DNA of 64,000 nt from assembly GCA_022842245.1 (NCBI GenBank), contig JALHPZ010000011.1:1-64000 (forward strand). Reading direction: 5' to 3'. Position numbers and translations under genes: made by a program. This DNA is from Gemmataceae bacterium (lineage in GTDB: Bacteria > Planctomycetota > Planctomycetia > Gemmatales > Gemmataceae). Below, piece by piece: positions 62,774 to 64,000 of this stretch. Positions within the stretch are counted from its first letter, which is position 1, and the number at the start of each line of letters is the position of its first letter. The notes under the pieces were generated by a model. That model saw only the letters and a program-made list of their open reading frames with translations, had not been told where the DNA came from and did not search any database.

Positions 62774-64000
62774 TCATGCCTCCAGGCGAACACCGCAGTC
62801 GGCATGACGCGTTTCAATAGACGCCGGTTCGTCCAGCCAGCTTGCGTCGCGGTTCCAATCGTTGAGCAGGAGGCGACTCGTGATGCGGGCGGACTCGTAG
62901 ATCACCGGCAAACCGCTGCCGGGGTGCGTGCCGCCGCCCACGAGATACACGTTCTGCAAGTCCTCGAAGCGGTTCCGCGGCCGGAAGTGCAGCATCTGCC
63001 CGAGATTGTGCGCGAGGTTGAACGTCGCCCCGCGATGCACCGCGTAGTCGCTCTGCCAGTTCAACGGCGTCACGATCTTCTCGTAGCGGATGCGCTTCTC
63101 GACGTTCTCGATGCCGATCTTCGGGAGTTGTTTGAGGACCGTGTCGCGGAACCTCGCCTTTGCCTCGGCCCAGTCGATGCTTCCCGTCTGGTGCGTCACC
63201 GGCGCCAGGACATAGAGCGTGCTCATCCCCGGCGGCGCGAGCGTGTCGTCCGTGACACAGGCGTTCTGCACATAGAAGGACGTATCCTCCGTCAGCGTGT
63301 GGCGGTCCTCGATGTCCGCGAGGTTTCCGACATAGTCCTTCGCCGTGTAGATCGTGTGGTGCGGCACGTCGTCATACAGCCCCTCGATGCCGAGGTACAG
63401 CATGAACGTGCTGCACGAGAATTTTTTCGTGGCGATCTTTTCATCCGTCCAGCGTCGGCGCAGGCGGTTCGGTACCAGCTTGGTCATCGCGTCGGCGAAG
63501 TCGGCGTTCACGATCACGGCATCGGCGCGGTATTCGCCCTGCGCGGTCTTTGCGCCCACGCATTTCTTCCCGTCGAAGAGCAACTCCGTGACCGGTTCGT
63601 CGAGCCGGATCGTCGCGCCGAATTCTTCGGCCACGCGGGCCATCCCTTCGCTCACGGCCGAACAACCGCCGGTCGGGTGCCAGACGCCGAAATCGTACTC
63701 CAGATACGAGAGGATGCTGAAGAGACTCGGGCAGTTGAACGGCGACATGCCGAGGTATTTGGACTGGAACGTGAACGCGAGGCGCACGCGCGGGTCGGAG
63801 AAGTAGCGGCGCAGTTCGCCCTCGACGCTGCGCCACGGCTTCAACACCGGAAGCAATTTCAGAAGCGACAGCTTGAACAGGTCGCGCCAGCCGAGGAAGG
63901 GGCTTTCGAGGCTGGGGCGGAAGAGTTCGAGTTTCCGGCGGTTGTCGGCGATGAAGCGATGGATGTTGGCGGCGTCGGCGGCCGAGAGTTTGCGGACCTC
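62774..64000 (-). CDS. Phytoene desaturase-like (CrtI/CrtN family), N-terminus beyond window edge
   Basis: The frame is open to the right edge, so 408 codons are visible and the N-terminal FAD-binding part is missing. Seen are PFLGWRDLFKLSLLKLLPVL, VRLAFTFQSKYLGMSPFNCPSLFSILSYLEY and the C-terminal VYLVGGGTHPGSGLPVIYESARI, the FAD-contacting end of carotenoid desaturases. The family removes hydrogens from phytoene or diapophytoene. With the squalene synthase and HpnE genes it suggests C30 or C40 terpenoid synthesis. The last residues are extended (about 30) beyond the usual end, DASWLDEPASIETRH. Confidence 0.85.
   Translation of the reverse strand, partial: EVRKLSAADAANIHRFIADNRRKLELFRPSLESPFLGWRDLFKLSLLKLLPVLKPWRSVEGELRRYFSDPRVRLAFTFQSKYLGMSPFNCPSLFSILSYLEYDFGVWHPTGGCSAVSEGMARVAEEFGATIRLDEPVTELLFDGKKCVGAKTAQGEYRADAVIVNADFADAMTKLVPNRLRRRWTDEKIATKKFSCSTFMLYLGIEGLYDDVPHHTIYTAKDYVGNLADIEDRHTLTEDTSFYVQNACVTDDTLAPPGMSTLYVLAPVTHQTGSIDWAEAKARFRDTVLKQLPKIGIENVEKRIRYEKIVTPLNWQSDYAVHRGATFNLAHNLGQMLHFRPRNRFEDLQNVYLVGGGTHPGSGLPVIYESARITSRLLLNDWNRDASWLDEPASIETRHADCGVRLEA

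Overview
The window is a high-GC bacterial chromosome segment whose gene content points to a planctomycete, most likely of the Gemmata lineage. Support: two DUF1559 pseudopilin-like proteins, paired DUF1549/DUF1501 proteins with Tat-type leaders, a DUF1080 protein, a ceramidase-like secreted protein, a MoxR/DUF58/DUF4350 membrane operon, an Uma2-family nuclease, a GxxExxY protein, HpnE-type squalene enzymes and a giant cadherin/FG-GAP surface protein with an N-terminal LEDR motif. The lineage is inferred from families only. No rRNA, tRNA, CRISPR array, prophage or insertion-sequence transposase was recognised.

Layout. 1-10.9 kb: a VWA membrane protein (cut by the left edge), a ceramidase-like protein, DUF1501, an inositol-monophosphatase family enzyme, a sugar isomerase-like TIM barrel and a DUF1549-DUF1501 pair. 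10.9-23.5 kb: threonine synthase, hydroxysqualene dehydroxylase, DUF1080, a MATE exporter, two small uncharacterised operons, a tandem GNAT, a PQQ-type propeller, a Ser/Thr kinase and a lipoprotein. 23.5-25.1 kb: a lower-GC island with a pseudopilin and a small secreted protein that has a consensus-like promoter, an operator-like palindrome and a pentanucleotide repeat just inside its reading frame. 25.1-31 kb: GNAT, formamidase family, a second DUF1559, serS, Uma2, citrate synthase. 31-38.4 kb: a leftward six-gene membrane/AAA operon with ATGA/GTGA overlaps, split by a 449-base repeat block. 38.7-46.7 kb: SDR, GxxExxY gene between inverted repeats, asparagine synthetase, a DevABC-like ABC exporter set and a squalene/phytoene synthase. 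46.8-64 kb: transaldolase, DUF2167-like protein, methyltransferase, fluoride channel, the 2,076-residue surface protein, rplU, a WD40-like protein, gcvP, an XPB-like helicase, a lipoprotein and a phytoene desaturase-like protein cut by the right edge.

How genes work together. Three terpenoid genes (HpnE-like, squalene/phytoene synthase, CrtI-like) are spread over the window. The ABC permease, ATPase and adaptor form one export unit read into the prenyl synthase. The MoxR operon has the composition of AAA-ATPase/VWA membrane systems.

The most interesting layer is repetitive DNA rather than a classical defence system. Palindromic elements sit in frame inside hpnE and gcvP. A 7-base repeat (ATTCCGC) touches the starts or ends of three genes. 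A 17-base tandem repeat plus inverted repeats interrupts the MoxR operon. A near-perfect 48-50-base inverted repeat brackets the GxxExxY gene.
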